Shown: positions 1 through 9,018, counted from the first letter of the stretch. The stretch is 64,000 bases of DNA from an uncultured Paracoccaceae bacterium (GCA_947499635.1 CANMPD010000009.1:62001-126000); one strand, 5' to 3'. Numbers and translations: made by a program. Notes: generated from the sequence alone by a model not told the origin.

Positions 1-183
1 CTGACCGCTATCGGGTTTTTCAACGCCGTAAATTAGCTTCATCAATGTGGATTTCCCGGCACCATTTTCGCCAAGGATTGCATGAATCGAATGAGAGGCC
101 ACATCAAGGTTCACGCCGCGATTGGCGTGAACCTGTCCATAGCTTTTCGATACATCGCGTAAGGAAAGCAGAGGGGCTGTCAT
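1..183 (-). CDS. ABC transporter ATP-binding protein, N-terminal part (cut by window edge)
   Basis: Only the first 61 codons are in the window. The reading frame starts with ATG at 183 and runs off the left edge. A Walker A motif GENGAGKST lies at residues 38-46, followed by LMKLIYGV. This is typical of the ATPases that power BMP-type (nucleoside or purine-like) and sugar importers. The start lies 3 bases after the stop of the BMP binding-protein gene, so the two are co-transcribed and this is almost certainly its ATPase. Substrate is not shown by this fragment; the neighbours point to an N-heterocyclic compound. Confidence 0.85.
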   Translation of the reverse strand, partial: MTAPLLSLRDVSKSYGQVHANRGVNLDVASHSIHAILGENGAGKSTLMKLIYGVEKPDSGQ

Positions 184-186
184 CGG

Positions 187-1290
187 TTAGTTCGGCAAAG
201 GTGTTGTCACACCCTTCACGTGCCAATCCATCGAGATCACTTCGGGGGTGGTCATAACGCTGCCTGCGGGCACGCCATCGCTGCCGTCAGCCTTAAGGAT
301 TGGACCGGTGAACGGCGAGAAGCTGCCATCGGCAATTTTGGCCTCGGTCTCTTTGATTTGCGACATGGTATCGGCGGGGATATCTGTGCTCCAGTCGACC
401 ATTTTGACAACACCTTCGGCCATGCCAAGAAAGGCATTTGCGCCTGTAAATGTATTGGCGACATGCGCGTCAATCGACGCTTTGAAGAACGGCGACCAAT
501 CGGTTTCTACGCAGCCAAGATAGGTTTTGGGGGCATAGGTCTTCATGGAGGAGTTCAAGTTGAAGGAATAGATACCCAGCTCTTCGCATTGCGCAACAAC
601 GGAGGGAGTGTCTTGGGCGTTGGAAAAGACCACGTCACAGTCTTGAGCTGCGAGGGCTTTGGTGGCCTCTTGGGCTTTGGCAGGATCAAACCAGGAGTTG
701 AGCCAAACCACAGAGACTTCGATGTCAGGATTAATGGCCTGCGCGCCCAATGCGAAAGCGTTGATTGAGGTGATCAGCTCGGGGATCGCAAATGCGGAAA
801 CTGAGCCAAGCTTGCCGGTTTTCGACACTGCGGCTGCAGCCATGCCCAGCAAGTAGGTGCCTTGGGAATATTGCGCAGCAAATGGCGAAAAGTTTGGCGC
901 AACCATGAAGCCTGACGCATGCAACACGGTGACATCTGGATTGCGGCGGGCAATTTGCATTGCGCCATTTTGATAGCCAAAGGAGCCTGCGACCAGAACC
1001 TTTGCGCCTTCGGCCACGATTTTGTTCATGATACGGTCGGCGTCTGGGCCTTCATAGATGTTTTCCACAATAGTCAGCTGAACTGCGTCACCATAGGCGG
1101 CTTTGACAACGTTCAACCCCTCGGCGAGGGCGTGCCCCCAACCCACATCTGCGACCGGAGAGGGGATTACCAAAGCAATGGACAGCGGGTCTTCGGCTGT
1201 TGCGGCGGCGGCGCGACTGACAAGCGTGCTCATGACGCTGGCCATGGTGGCACCTTTGATAAAGTTTCGACGGTTCATTGGATTGGTCAT
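187..1290 (-). CDS. BMP-family ABC transporter substrate-binding protein
   Basis: This 367-residue exported protein of the BMP/PnrA family binds small nucleoside-, purine- or heterocycle-like ligands in the periplasm and hands them to an ABC permease. A twin-arginine motif (RR at residues 7-8, then NFIKGA) and an Ala-rich stretch suggest Tat export. The mature part opens with LSIALVIPSP and contains the periplasmic-binding pattern GSFGYQNG and later GLGMAEGVV-like strands of the family. The start has GGGAG about 6 bases upstream. It follows the amidohydrolase gene by about 27 bases and precedes the ABC ATPase, in one minus-strand operon with a Rieske oxygenase system. Ligand is unknown; a purine or N-methylated heterocycle is the contextual guess. 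Confidence 0.85.
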   Translation of the reverse strand: MTNPMNRRNFIKGATMASVMSTLVSRAAAATAEDPLSIALVIPSPVADVGWGHALAEGLNVVKAAYGDAVQLTIVENIYEGPDADRIMNKIVAEGAKVLVAGSFGYQNGAMQIARRNPDVTVLHASGFMVAPNFSPFAAQYSQGTYLLGMAAAAVSKTGKLGSVSAFAIPELITSINAFALGAQAINPDIEVSVVWLNSWFDPAKAQEATKALAAQDCDVVFSNAQDTPSVVAQCEELGIYSFNLNSSMKTYAPKTYLGCVETDWSPFFKASIDAHVANTFTGANAFLGMAEGVVKMVDWSTDIPADTMSQIKETEAKIADGSFSPFTGPILKADGSDGVPAGSVMTTPEVISMDWHVKGVTTPLPN

Positions 1291-1317
1291 TGGGGGCTCC
1301 CTGTCAGGTTGTTATGT

Positions 1318-2697
1318 TTATCTGTTTAATGTCGCCAGTGCGGCTTCGGCTTGGGTGAACAGTTTACGTTCATCGACGCGTGTAAACACTCCGTTCTCCC
1401 ATACGATCTGACCGTTGATCATGGTCATGTCTGTGGGTGTGCCAATCCCTACCTTGGGGATTAAGCTGATGGGATCATGGCGGGTGCCGACATAATCCAT
1501 ACGACGGGTGTCGATAGCAAAAAGATCCGCCGCCATGCCCGGCGCGAGATGGCCGATATCGAATCGGCCCAAAAGATCCGCGCCGCCTTTGGTGGCAATA
1601 TCTAGGAAATAGCTTGGCTCAGGGATGGGGTGGCTGCGTGTTGTGGCCGCAAGACATTGCAACATATACCCGGAGTGCAGGCAGTGCATGAGGTTCGAAT
1701 TGTCATTTGAGGCCGCGCCGTCCGCACCTAATCCAACCCGCAGATCAAAGGCTGACATCGCAGGAATATCAGGGATTTCGGCGCCGACCAGATATACAGG
1801 CTCGGGACAATGGGAGACACCCGTTTTGCTGGCGGCCATAGCAGCCAGTTCGTCATGGGTCAGTTCCCAACAGTGGGCATAAAACACATCAGGTCCAGAA
1901 AAGCCGATATCTTCGAGATAGGCCACAGTGCGTTTGCCATAACGCTCAGCGATGACAGGGCTTTCACCTTCGCCCACATGGGTATGAAGCATCACGTCTT
2001 TGTCTCGGGCGAGCGCGGCGGATTCTATCATAGTCTCGCGGTAGCAATTGACTGGCTGACAGGGGGCAATCACCATTTGCTGCATGCTGAATTTTGAGGG
2101 GTCGTGATAGGTGTCGATGATACGTGCACAATCGGAAATAAATTCGTCTGTGGTTTCTAGCATCTCGTCTGGAATGGTTGAGCCCTTGGATTTCGGCAAT
2201 GTGTTGCCACCGCGACCGGCGTGAAATCTCATGCCAAGCAGCTCTGCGGCTTCGAATTGGCGGTCGATCAGCCGTTTGCCTGCATGCCGAGGAAAGCAAT
2301 ATTGATGATCCATTGCCGTGGTGCAGCCATGTTTGATCAGCTCGGCCATGGCTGTGAGGGATGAATGGTAAAAGCAGTCTTCTGTGAGGCGCGAGAAAAT
2401 TGGATAGATGAGATCCAGCCACTCCAGAACCGAGAGCTTTGTCCAATCCAGATCCGCGCGGTTGCGCACGAATGTCTGGAAGAAATGGTGATGCGTGTTG
2501 ATCAAGCCGGGGTAGACAAACCAACCGGTGGCGTCGCGTATTTCGGTGCCGGGTGGCACCCCATTGGCATCAAGTTGAGGGCCAATCGCCTTAATCGCGG
2601 CCCCTTCGGTCAGCAGGTCTACGTCACGCAGGCAGGTGGTGCCTTGGCCTTGATCTACGATCACTGCGGCGCAATTTTTAAGGAGTACTCCCGTCAT
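1318..2697 (-). CDS. amidohydrolase of the 8-oxoguanine / guanine deaminase type
   Basis: This 459-residue cytoplasmic metal-dependent hydrolase belongs to the amidohydrolase superfamily branch that holds 8-oxoguanine deaminase, hydroxyatrazine hydrolase and related ring-amine hydrolases. Metal ligands are visible: HxH in NTHHHFFQ (about residues 69-71), a later His in LHTHVGEGE, a His in YAHCWEL, and the Asp of GLGADGAASND. The C-terminus carries the usual beta-sandwich strand with GHLAPGMAADL. It overlaps the GST-like gene by 4 bases (ATGA), so it is translationally coupled. In this operon it probably deaminates or dechlorinates the ring compound brought in by the BMP transporter; exact substrate is not readable from the sequence. 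Confidence 0.8.
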   Translation of the reverse strand: MTGVLLKNCAAVIVDQGQGTTCLRDVDLLTEGAAIKAIGPQLDANGVPPGTEIRDATGWFVYPGLINTHHHFFQTFVRNRADLDWTKLSVLEWLDLIYPIFSRLTEDCFYHSSLTAMAELIKHGCTTAMDHQYCFPRHAGKRLIDRQFEAAELLGMRFHAGRGGNTLPKSKGSTIPDEMLETTDEFISDCARIIDTYHDPSKFSMQQMVIAPCQPVNCYRETMIESAALARDKDVMLHTHVGEGESPVIAERYGKRTVAYLEDIGFSGPDVFYAHCWELTHDELAAMAASKTGVSHCPEPVYLVGAEIPDIPAMSAFDLRVGLGADGAASNDNSNLMHCLHSGYMLQCLAATTRSHPIPEPSYFLDIATKGGADLLGRFDIGHLAPGMAADLFAIDTRRMDYVGTRHDPISLIPKVGIGTPTDMTMINGQIVWENGVFTRVDERKLFTQAEAALATLNR

Positions 2698-3350
2698 TGG
2701 TTTGTGGTCTCCAAAGGGTCGTTGCTGAGTTCATGAAGTCGGTGAATGCCGGGCATCTCAATAAAACCGGGTTGGGCCCGAATGGCGCGCATCCAAAGGC
2801 GAATTTTGGGGTAGGGGTCAAGGGATACACTGCCGTCAGGCGCAAGCGCCGCATAAGGGAAACAGGCGATGTCGGCGATGGTCATACGGTCGGCCGCCAA
2901 ATAGGTCGCGCCCTTCATGTGTTGTTGCACAAGGGCGGCTTCTAATTCGCGCAGCGCGGCAATCCCTTGGTGTTGCAATGCGGCAAGGTCGCCGTGGCCA
3001 TGCAGCATCTCAATCAATCGCGCGCTGCCCAATGTCGTGGTCAATCGGTGTGAAAAGCTTAGCCATTGCTGAACATATGCCGCCATCTGCGGTGTGTCTT
3101 GCCCCAGCCATTGCGGGGCATTTTGGGCGGCAATAAATGTCAAAATTGCAGAGGACTCTGTCAGGACCAAGAGGCCATCTTCAAGGATCGGGATCGACCC
3201 TGCGGGGTTAAGTGTCAACAACTCAGGGCTTTGGTGTTCTTTACCAGGATGAAAGTCCACCGGCCGTAAGGTGAGCGTGGTGTCTGTCAGCGCGGCAAGC
3301 AGGCGCACTTTGTAGCAACTTGGGGAGAGGACGTAATCGTAGAGTTTCAT
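2694..3350 (-). CDS. glutathione S-transferase-like protein (possible NdmE-like partner)
   Basis: The 218 residues have a GST fold: an N-terminal thioredoxin-like domain beginning MKLYDYVLSPSCYKVRLL, the cis-Pro region NPAGSIPILEDG, the glutathione-site ESSAIL, then an all-helical domain with MTIADIACFPY. By sequence alone it could be an ordinary GST or maleylacetoacetate/maleylpyruvate-type isomerase. Its place between a Rieske-less oxygenase and an amidohydrolase, with 4-base overlaps on both sides, is like NdmE. That GST homologue is reported as a structural member of the caffeine N7-demethylase complex in Pseudomonas putida CBB5. A structural or glutathione-dependent role in the same reaction is inferred. 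Confidence 0.75.
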   Translation of the reverse strand: MKLYDYVLSPSCYKVRLLAALTDTTLTLRPVDFHPGKEHQSPELLTLNPAGSIPILEDGLLVLTESSAILTFIAAQNAPQWLGQDTPQMAAYVQQWLSFSHRLTTTLGSARLIEMLHGHGDLAALQHQGIAALRELEAALVQQHMKGATYLAADRMTIADIACFPYAALAPDGSVSLDPYPKIRLWMRAIRAQPGFIEMPGIHRLHELSNDPLETTNQ

Positions 3351-4189
3351 TTCGCCACCAACTGGGCTCCGTAGGTGAAATTATGGCGTTTGAGCCAGCG
3401 ACGATAGGCGACCGAAGTCATATCGGCGCGGGTCGGGACCTCCATTCCGGGATCCAGCGGCAGGCGCCTTGGGAGTTGATTTTCCAGAATTGAGCGATCT
3501 TGCAGGAAAATCAATTGCTGGAAATGGATCATATCGGTCAGGGGCGTCTCATCATCAAAGAGCGCCATCCACGGCCAGACGTCACAGAGTTCTTCGGTGA
3601 GGGGTTGCACAAACAGGCAGATCACATCCCATTCAGCGGGGCGCGGTGGGCATGTTTTATAAAGAACAGAACAGGTGGGCAGCGGGACACGGTACATGTA
3701 ATCTGTCGTGATCCCGCCTTCGGCGGATTTGGCGGCTTGAGGTTGGAAAAACTTTACCTTCGTAGCCCAGACTTCATCGGAGTCTTCGCGGATTTCAACT
3801 TGGTAGTTTTCAACCTCGGTATGAGGTTCAGCGCCAAGGATATCTGTATGCACAAACGGAAAATGGGCGATGTCGAGGAAGTTTTCCACCGCACGCAGGG
3901 GCGAACATTTTACGCGCACAACACCCACATCCACCAAGGTTCGCCCGGGTTGATCTGCTTCGGGAATACTAAAAAGATCCTTGCGAGGGGTGCCAAGCGA
4001 TGTCCATAAATGGCCAAAACGCTCTATTGTGACCAAGTGCTGCCCATTTTGTGTGGTGACAATAGGGATGCCGTTTGGGTCGCGTGCCGCATGGATCGGT
4101 TGTCCAAGCAACAGCGTATCCCGACCCTGCCTGTGAAGGTCGCTGAGCATCGCAACTGGATACCATTCATCTTGCATCGGAAAGCTCAT
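3347..4189 (-). CDS. mononuclear-iron oxygenase alpha subunit lacking the Rieske cluster (NdmC-like)
   Basis: The 280 residues match the Rieske non-haem iron oxygenase family, but the Rieske ligands (CxH...CxxH) are absent from the N-terminal part. That part still shows the family frame: EWYPVAMLSDL, then GHLWTSLG. The catalytic domain keeps the iron site N-x2-D-x2-H-x4-H in ENFLDIAHFPFVH, so mononuclear iron binding looks intact. Full alpha subunits are usually 340-450 residues. The lack of the cluster and the length recall NdmC, the N7-methylxanthine demethylase that borrows a Rieske cluster from NdmD. The neighbouring gene supplies a Rieske domain without the iron site. Overlaps of 4 bases link all three. 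The substrate is likely an N- or O-methylated ring, inferred. Confidence 0.8.
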   Translation of the reverse strand: MSFPMQDEWYPVAMLSDLHRQGRDTLLLGQPIHAARDPNGIPIVTTQNGQHLVTIERFGHLWTSLGTPRKDLFSIPEADQPGRTLVDVGVVRVKCSPLRAVENFLDIAHFPFVHTDILGAEPHTEVENYQVEIREDSDEVWATKVKFFQPQAAKSAEGGITTDYMYRVPLPTCSVLYKTCPPRPAEWDVICLFVQPLTEELCDVWPWMALFDDETPLTDMIHFQQLIFLQDRSILENQLPRRLPLDPGMEVPTRADMTSVAYRRWLKRHNFTYGAQLVAK

Positions 4190-4848
4190 GTTTGCTGCCC
4201 CTCGGGTGAGGGGCGTTCACAGAGGTTACGTAACACCTCGGCCGCGCGTGAAATGGCAATTTTCTGATCCGTTGACAGGTCTGGCGAGACCAAAATAAAG
4301 ACGTTGGTTTCTGTCTCATTTAAAGGCGTGACGATCAGGCGCGTTACAAAACCTGCGAGCGTTGCAGTCACATATGTGTCAGTGGCGGGGTCGCGACTGG
4401 AAGCATCGCAGACCGTTTTGATCCGGTCAATGCAGGCGCAAAAATTCAACATTCGCAGTGGCTGGTACTGGTCAAAGACCGGTGGTGCGGTATCTGGTTG
4501 CGCGCTTGCCACCCAAATCAACCCATCTTGTTCAACAGTGGGCATCACACCGCAGTGGATTGATGCGGGTGGTGTGACCTTGGGGTGGGCGGGAATGGCC
4601 GTGCAGCCACCCTCTTTCCCAAAGCTCCATCCGTGGTAGATGCAGGATAGTTTTTCGCCGCGCACAAACCCGTGTGACAGGCGCATTCCCCGGTGTGGAC
4701 AGCGATCGTGGTTGGCCGTGACCTGACCGGATTGACTGCGCCACACCGCGATTGGGCCGACAGGGAGTGTGGCTGGTATCACCATACGTGGGGGTACATC
4801 CGCAGACAGGGCCACGGGCGTCCACCAAGCGGTTGCGGGCATCGACAT
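4186..4848 (-). CDS. Rieske [2Fe-2S] protein lacking the mononuclear-iron site
   Basis: This 220-residue protein carries a complete Rieske motif, CPHRGMRLSHG...LSCIYHGWSF, i.e. C-x-H-x16-C-x2-H. The N-terminus looks like that of aromatic-ring oxygenases (WWTPVALSADVP). The C-terminal ~100 residues do not contain the D/H/H iron-binding motif of oxygenase catalytic domains. It therefore looks like an electron-transfer half that complements the Rieske-less oxygenase encoded directly downstream (4-base overlap). No FAD or NAD-binding reductase is seen nearby, so the reductase must be elsewhere. The start codon is the first ATG of the frame; a second in-frame ATG lies two codons on, and the ribosome site is weak. 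Confidence 0.8.
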   Translation of the reverse strand: MSMPATAWWTPVALSADVPPRMVIPATLPVGPIAVWRSQSGQVTANHDRCPHRGMRLSHGFVRGEKLSCIYHGWSFGKEGGCTAIPAHPKVTPPASIHCGVMPTVEQDGLIWVASAQPDTAPPVFDQYQPLRMLNFCACIDRIKTVCDASSRDPATDTYVTATLAGFVTRLIVTPLNETETNVFILVSPDLSTDQKIAISRAAEVLRNLCERPSPEGQQT

Positions 4849-5032
4849 ATGCTGGCTACTTTCTTTTCTCAGGTTTATTGTCGCACGGGCCTTGTTAAAC
4901 GGTCAAATTAAAAGCCGTTTGGGCAGTTTACTTGAGGCTATTTGCGATAATTTACCAACTGGGAAAAATGTCTTTGGGAGCGGGCATGACATTTTGATCA
5001 AATAAATTTGCAACTGCCTAATATTTAATCAA

Positions 5033-5308
5033 TCACGCGTTGGGACCAGCAGTGGTGGCAGAGGTGCTGACGCGTTTCAACTCTTGTACCCAGACTTCGA
5101 TGGGTCCCAGCAGGCACCCCATCTCAAGGGCATCCACCAAATCAGGTGGACCATAGACATTGAGATCAATGGTATCGTTATTGATCGAGATAAACTGTGT
5201 CCGCAGTCCCAATTTTTGGGCATGACGCTTGATCCAAGGTACAAAGCAGCTGTGATTGAGGGTGCCCTCAATTGTGAACACATCCTCTAGGTGATCTTGT
5301 TCTGTCAT
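5033..5308 (-). CDS. small acylphosphatase-like protein
   Basis: A 91-residue protein if started at the ATG at 5308, which has AAGGGAG about 9 bases upstream; an upstream in-frame ATG at 5344 lacks such a site. The chain resembles the acylphosphatase fold: EGTLNHSCFVPWIKRHAQKLGL aligns with the GxVQGVGFRxF...A..LGL segment, and YGPPDLVDALEMGCLLGP with the typical GP(x)...GP half. The catalytic Arg expected in GVGFR is not present (FVPW instead), although an Asn of the NND stretch could match the conserved Asn. Function is unknown. It may be the first gene of the Rieske operon, 184 bases upstream of the Rieske gene. Confidence 0.55.
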   Translation of the reverse strand: MTEQDHLEDVFTIEGTLNHSCFVPWIKRHAQKLGLRTQFISINNDTIDLNVYGPPDLVDALEMGCLLGPIEVWVQELKRVSTSATTAGPNA

Positions 5309-5391
5309 GGCTGCGTCACTCCCTTGATGGCACATATTGATCACATTTCTTAAGCTGATGCTAAAAATTAAAGGAGCAATTGCATCAAATT

Positions 5392-6249
5392 TTAAATGTT
5401 GCCTGGCAGAGTGTCGTCTGCGCGCTGCATAGAGGTCCGACGCGTGAGTGCCTGACGTCTCACAAATGCGATGATGAACAAGGTTGTCATGATCAGGATG
5501 ATTGTTGGTGCAGGCGCGCTATCCAAAAAGAAACTGGCATAAGTTCCCAGTAACATCGACGACATGCAGACAACCACAGAGACCCAAAGCATCGTTGAAA
5601 ATTTGCGCACTGTGAGGAATGCAATTGCTCCGGGCGCAATGAGCAGGCCGATTGCAAGGATAAGACCCGCAGCGGAGAGGGTTGCAACGATGGTCAATGA
5701 GAGGATTGCAAGCAGCCCGTAATGAAGCCAATTGACCCAAAGTCCGGACGCGCGTGCCTGCGCTGGATCAAAGCTATGCAGCAGCCAATCTTTCCATTTC
5801 AAGGTTAGCAAGAGGCCAACAACACCTGAGATGATGCCTGCGGTCCACAGCTCGTGTGTTTCTACGCCCAGCATGTTGCCGAACAGGATGTGATCAAGAT
5901 GCGCATTTGTCTCGACGGAAACATAAAGAACGATACCGACCCCGAACATCCCCGAGAACACGACACCCATCACTGTATCTTGCTTCACGCGGCTATTCGT
6001 CGACAGGTAACCTGTTGCAATCGCGCAGGTCATGCCTGCAACAAATGCACCAATGATCAACGGGATGCCAATGATGTATGCTAAAACAATCCCAGGAAGA
6101 ACCGCGTGGCTCACGGCATCGCCCATCAAGGCCCAGCCCTTGGTCACCAAAAAGCAAGACAGTAATGCGGTTGGGACAGAGATAATCATACAGATGAGAA
6201 AGGCATTCTGCATAAATGGGAACTGCAACGGAAGCAAAAGTGTTTCCAT
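5392..6249 (-). CDS. sitD: Mn/Fe ABC transporter permease (SitD-like)
   Basis: An ABC-3 family inner-membrane permease of 285 residues with about eight hydrophobic segments and the family signature GDAVSHAVLPG near residues 42-52. It pairs with the other permease, an ATPase and a metal-binding protein in the order SBP-ATPase-permease-permease. This is the SitABCD layout for manganese/iron import. It starts 5 bases after the upstream permease and ends the operon. Assignment to Mn or Fe rather than Zn rests on gene order, the Fur/Mur-like box and the binding-protein subtype, not on a permease motif. Confidence 0.85.
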   Translation of the reverse strand: METLLLPLQFPFMQNAFLICMIISVPTALLSCFLVTKGWALMGDAVSHAVLPGIVLAYIIGIPLIIGAFVAGMTCAIATGYLSTNSRVKQDTVMGVVFSGMFGVGIVLYVSVETNAHLDHILFGNMLGVETHELWTAGIISGVVGLLLTLKWKDWLLHSFDPAQARASGLWVNWLHYGLLAILSLTIVATLSAAGLILAIGLLIAPGAIAFLTVRKFSTMLWVSVVVCMSSMLLGTYASFFLDSAPAPTIILIMTTLFIIAFVRRQALTRRTSMQRADDTLPGNI

Positions 6250-6254
6250 GTCGA

Positions 6255-7136
6255 TTATTTAAACTCCGCTGCAAGGTTGCCAGGCCTGCGTTGTAACGCT
6301 TGTTTTGCTTTGCGTTTCGCGGCTAGAAACCCGTGTTTCGGGGCAAAGATAAAGACCATCAGGAAGATTGCAGTTTGTAGTGTCACGATAACGCCACCCG
6401 TCGCACCATCCAGAAAATAGCTGATATAAGCGCCGAAAAAGCTGGTGGTCGAGCCAATCAAAACGGATGTGAGGATCAATCGCGGGAAACGATCACATAG
6501 CAAATATGCCGTGGCCCCCGGTGTGACAACCAAAGCAATGACCAAGAATGCTCCGACGGTTTGCATCGCGGCAACCACAGAGGCGGACAGCAAGACAAAG
6601 AAGATCGCTTTCATCAGACCCGGACGTAATCCGATCGTGCGCGCATGGCTTTCGTCGAAAAATGTCACCATGAGATCTTTCCATTTCGCGAGCAGGATTG
6701 CCAAGGACACAAAGCCAATGATTGCCAGCTGAAGCGTGTCTTGGGGGGTGATCGCAAGGATGTTTCCCATCGTAATGGTCTGGATGGATACGGCGACGGG
6801 GTTGATGGATACGATGAACAAGCCTAGCCCGAAAAAAGATGTAAAGATCAAACCGATGATCACATCGACTTTCAACCCGGAGCGTTCAGATAGGAATAAC
6901 ATGGCCCCTGCAGCAAGCCCCCCGGCAATGAATGCCCCCAAGGCAAACGGCAGGCCAAGAATGTAAGCCCCAGCCACCCCCGGTACGACCGAATGGGAAA
7001 GCGCATCCCCGATCAAAGACCAGCCCTTGAGCATCAAATAAGAGGATAGAAATGCACATACGCCGCCAACAAGAGCTGATACCCACATAGCATTGGTCAT
7101 GTAGCCGTAGGAAAATGGTTCCAGCAGATAGTCCAT
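6255..7136 (-). CDS. sitC: Mn/Fe ABC transporter permease (SitC-like)
   Basis: A 293-residue polytopic inner-membrane protein of the ABC-3 family, with the signature GDALSHSVVPG near residues 42-52 and a basic C-terminal tail. Its start overlaps the ATPase stop by one base (TAATG-type junction), so it is translated from the same message. It would form the channel heterodimer with the downstream permease. The two permeases are clear paralogues. Confidence 0.87.
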   Translation of the reverse strand: MDYLLEPFSYGYMTNAMWVSALVGGVCAFLSSYLMLKGWSLIGDALSHSVVPGVAGAYILGLPFALGAFIAGGLAAGAMLFLSERSGLKVDVIIGLIFTSFFGLGLFIVSINPVAVSIQTITMGNILAITPQDTLQLAIIGFVSLAILLAKWKDLMVTFFDESHARTIGLRPGLMKAIFFVLLSASVVAAMQTVGAFLVIALVVTPGATAYLLCDRFPRLILTSVLIGSTTSFFGAYISYFLDGATGGVIVTLQTAIFLMVFIFAPKHGFLAAKRKAKQALQRRPGNLAAEFK

Positions 7137-8029
7137 TATACGTTTCCATCCGTGCGCTGAGTCTTGTTGCCATATTGCACAAGAGGACGTTCATCATCGG
7201 AAATGATGGTGATAGACCGCGCATCCTTGTCATCATGTAACGCATCACCGCCCAAGGTGAAGTGGCGCAAGACGCCACCGAACGCATCTTCGAGATTTTC
7301 GCGGGTAAATGTTGTTTCTGTGGTGCCATGGGCAAGCACGGTGCCTTTGACCAAGACGGTGCGATCGCAAAATTCGGGCACCGAACCAAGGTTGTGTGTT
7401 GATACCAGCATAACACGACCTTCGTCGCGCAATTCGCGCAGCAAGCCGATGATTTGCTCTTCGGTTTTTACGTCGACCCCAGTGAAAGGTTCATCCAACA
7501 AGATAACCTGTCCATCTTGTGCCAATGACCGTGCGAGAAAAACGCGTTTGCGTTGGCCGCCTGATAATTCGCCGATCTGTCGGGTTCTGAAATCTTGCAT
7601 ATTGACGCGATGCAAGGCCTCATCAACCTTATCATGGTCCACTTTGGATGGGCGGCGCAGAAATCCCATATGACCGTAGCGCCCCATCATGACGACATCT
7701 TCGACAAGCACGGGAAACGCCCAATCGACATCTTCGGATTGCGGAACATAGGCCACAAGGTTTTTGGACAAAGCTTCTTTCACATTCAACCCGAGGATTT
7801 TGATATTCCCCTTGGCAGCAGGAACGAAGCCCATGATGGCCTTAAATAGCGTTGATTTGCCTGCACCGTTCACACCAACAAGCGCGGTTACCGTGCCGCG
7901 TGGAATATCAAAACTGGCATCCCAAAGAGCAGTGTGACCATTGCGGTAGGTGACCGTAACATTTTGCGCTGAAATCCCAGCGGCCAGCTTTATTTCAGAG
8001 CGGTCAAATGAACTTAGCTCGTCACGCAT
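7136..8029 (-). CDS. sitB: Mn/Fe ABC transporter ATP-binding protein (SitB-like)
   Basis: The 297 residues include Walker [10 protein letters not shown], the ABC signature [15 protein letters not shown], Walker [13 protein letters not shown] and the H-loop STHN. The start has AAAGGAA just upstream. It energises metal import by the two permeases encoded after it. The separation from the binding-protein gene (86 bases holding a GC-rich hairpin) suggests that the binding protein is made in excess over the ATPase. Confidence 0.9.
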   Translation of the reverse strand: MRDELSSFDRSEIKLAAGISAQNVTVTYRNGHTALWDASFDIPRGTVTALVGVNGAGKSTLFKAIMGFVPAAKGNIKILGLNVKEALSKNLVAYVPQSEDVDWAFPVLVEDVVMMGRYGHMGFLRRPSKVDHDKVDEALHRVNMQDFRTRQIGELSGGQRKRVFLARSLAQDGQVILLDEPFTGVDVKTEEQIIGLLRELRDEGRVMLVSTHNLGSVPEFCDRTVLVKGTVLAHGTTETTFTRENLEDAFGGVLRHFTLGGDALHDDKDARSITIISDDERPLVQYGNKTQRTDGNV

Positions 8030-8068
8030 GCTATTTCCTTTAGCGATCTCGCCATTGAAGGTGAACGC

Positions 8069-8102
8069 AACAGACCCGCGGGCAAGATACCGCAGGTCTG
8101 TT
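8069..8102 (-). terminator. intra-operon hairpin between sitA and sitB
   Basis: An inverted repeat with arms AACAGACCCGCGG and CCGCAGGTCTGTT (12 of 13 pairs) and an 8-base loop lies between the binding-protein stop and the ATPase start. A T-run does not follow it cleanly, so it is more likely a partial terminator or an mRNA-stabilising hairpin than a full stop. Confidence 0.6.
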
Positions 8103-8115
8103 GGGTTATTGTCGT

Positions 8116-9018
8116 TTAGTCTACCGAAGACGTAAGCCCCGTGGCAACAGTGCGAGAGGTTACCGTCAATAAGTCAAGGTATGTCGGGACGTTACCGTCA
8201 GGGGCGCTCAGACTATCGACATATAACACACCGCCATAATCGGCTCCGGTTTCACGGGCGACTTGTTCTGCAGGGGCGGTGTTGACCGTGCTTTCGCAGA
8301 AAACGACAGGGATATTGTTTTCGCGAACACCATCAATTACGGCGCGAACCTGTTGTGGTGTGCCGACCTGATCTGCGTTCATTGGCCACAGGTATAGCTC
8401 TTTCATGCCGAAATCACGGGCAAGGTAGCTGAACGCCCCTTCGCATGTTACCAGCCAGCGTTGGTCTTCTGGTATTTCAGCAATAGCCGCACGCAGGGGT
8501 TCGATTGTCGCGCGCAGTTCATCTTTATACGCGTTTGCATTTTCCACATAGGTTTCGGCATTGTCTGGGTCATGTTCAGAAAATGCATCAACGATATTGT
8601 CGATATAAATTTCGGCACTCTTTGGGCTCATCCAGGCATGTGGGTTTGGTTTGCCCTGATAGCTGCCCGAAGCAATCGAAATCGGGTCAATGCCGTCTGT
8701 CAGTGTTGCTGATGGCACGTCTTTCATATTGCTTAGGAATTGTTCGAACCAAAGCTCTAGGTTCATGCCGTTCCACAAGATCAGATCTGCATCAGATGCG
8801 CGCACGATATCTTGCGGTGTGGGCTCGTACCCGTGAATTTCCGCGCCAGGCTTGGTGATGGATACGACATCTGCGGCATCGCCTGCAACATTTGAGGCCA
8901 TATCCGCAATCACCGTAAAGGTTGTCACCACTTTCATACGATCATCGGCAAGGGCGCCAGTGGCCGAAAGGGCGGTAATCGCAACAGCAGATGTCGTTTT
9001 GAGGAACTTGAAGAGCAT
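8116..9018 (-). CDS. sitA: Mn/Fe-binding periplasmic protein (SitA-like, cluster A-I)
   Basis: A 300-residue exported binding protein with a signal peptide ending around GALA. Four metal-ligand positions typical of the ZnuA/MntA/SitA family are visible: His in AEIHGYEP, His in NPHAWMSP, Glu in CEGAFSY and Asp in YVDSLS. The Glu third ligand fits Mn/Fe binders better than Zn binders, which use His there. The His-rich loop of ZnuA is absent, again favouring Mn/Fe. It is the first gene of the operon, downstream of a Fur-type palindrome. Confidence 0.88.
   Translation of the reverse strand: MLFKFLKTTSAVAITALSATGALADDRMKVVTTFTVIADMASNVAGDAADVVSITKPGAEIHGYEPTPQDIVRASDADLILWNGMNLELWFEQFLSNMKDVPSATLTDGIDPISIASGSYQGKPNPHAWMSPKSAEIYIDNIVDAFSEHDPDNAETYVENANAYKDELRATIEPLRAAIAEIPEDQRWLVTCEGAFSYLARDFGMKELYLWPMNADQVGTPQQVRAVIDGVRENNIPVVFCESTVNTAPAEQVARETGADYGGVLYVDSLSAPDGNVPTYLDLLTVTSRTVATGLTSSVD

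Noticed and set aside
2694-3350. GST-like protein as the missing maleate isomerase of the nic pathway
   Set aside because: NicE belongs to the Asp/Glu racemase fold, not to GSTs; GST-type isomerases act on maleylpyruvate or maleylacetoacetate, which are not in this pathway.
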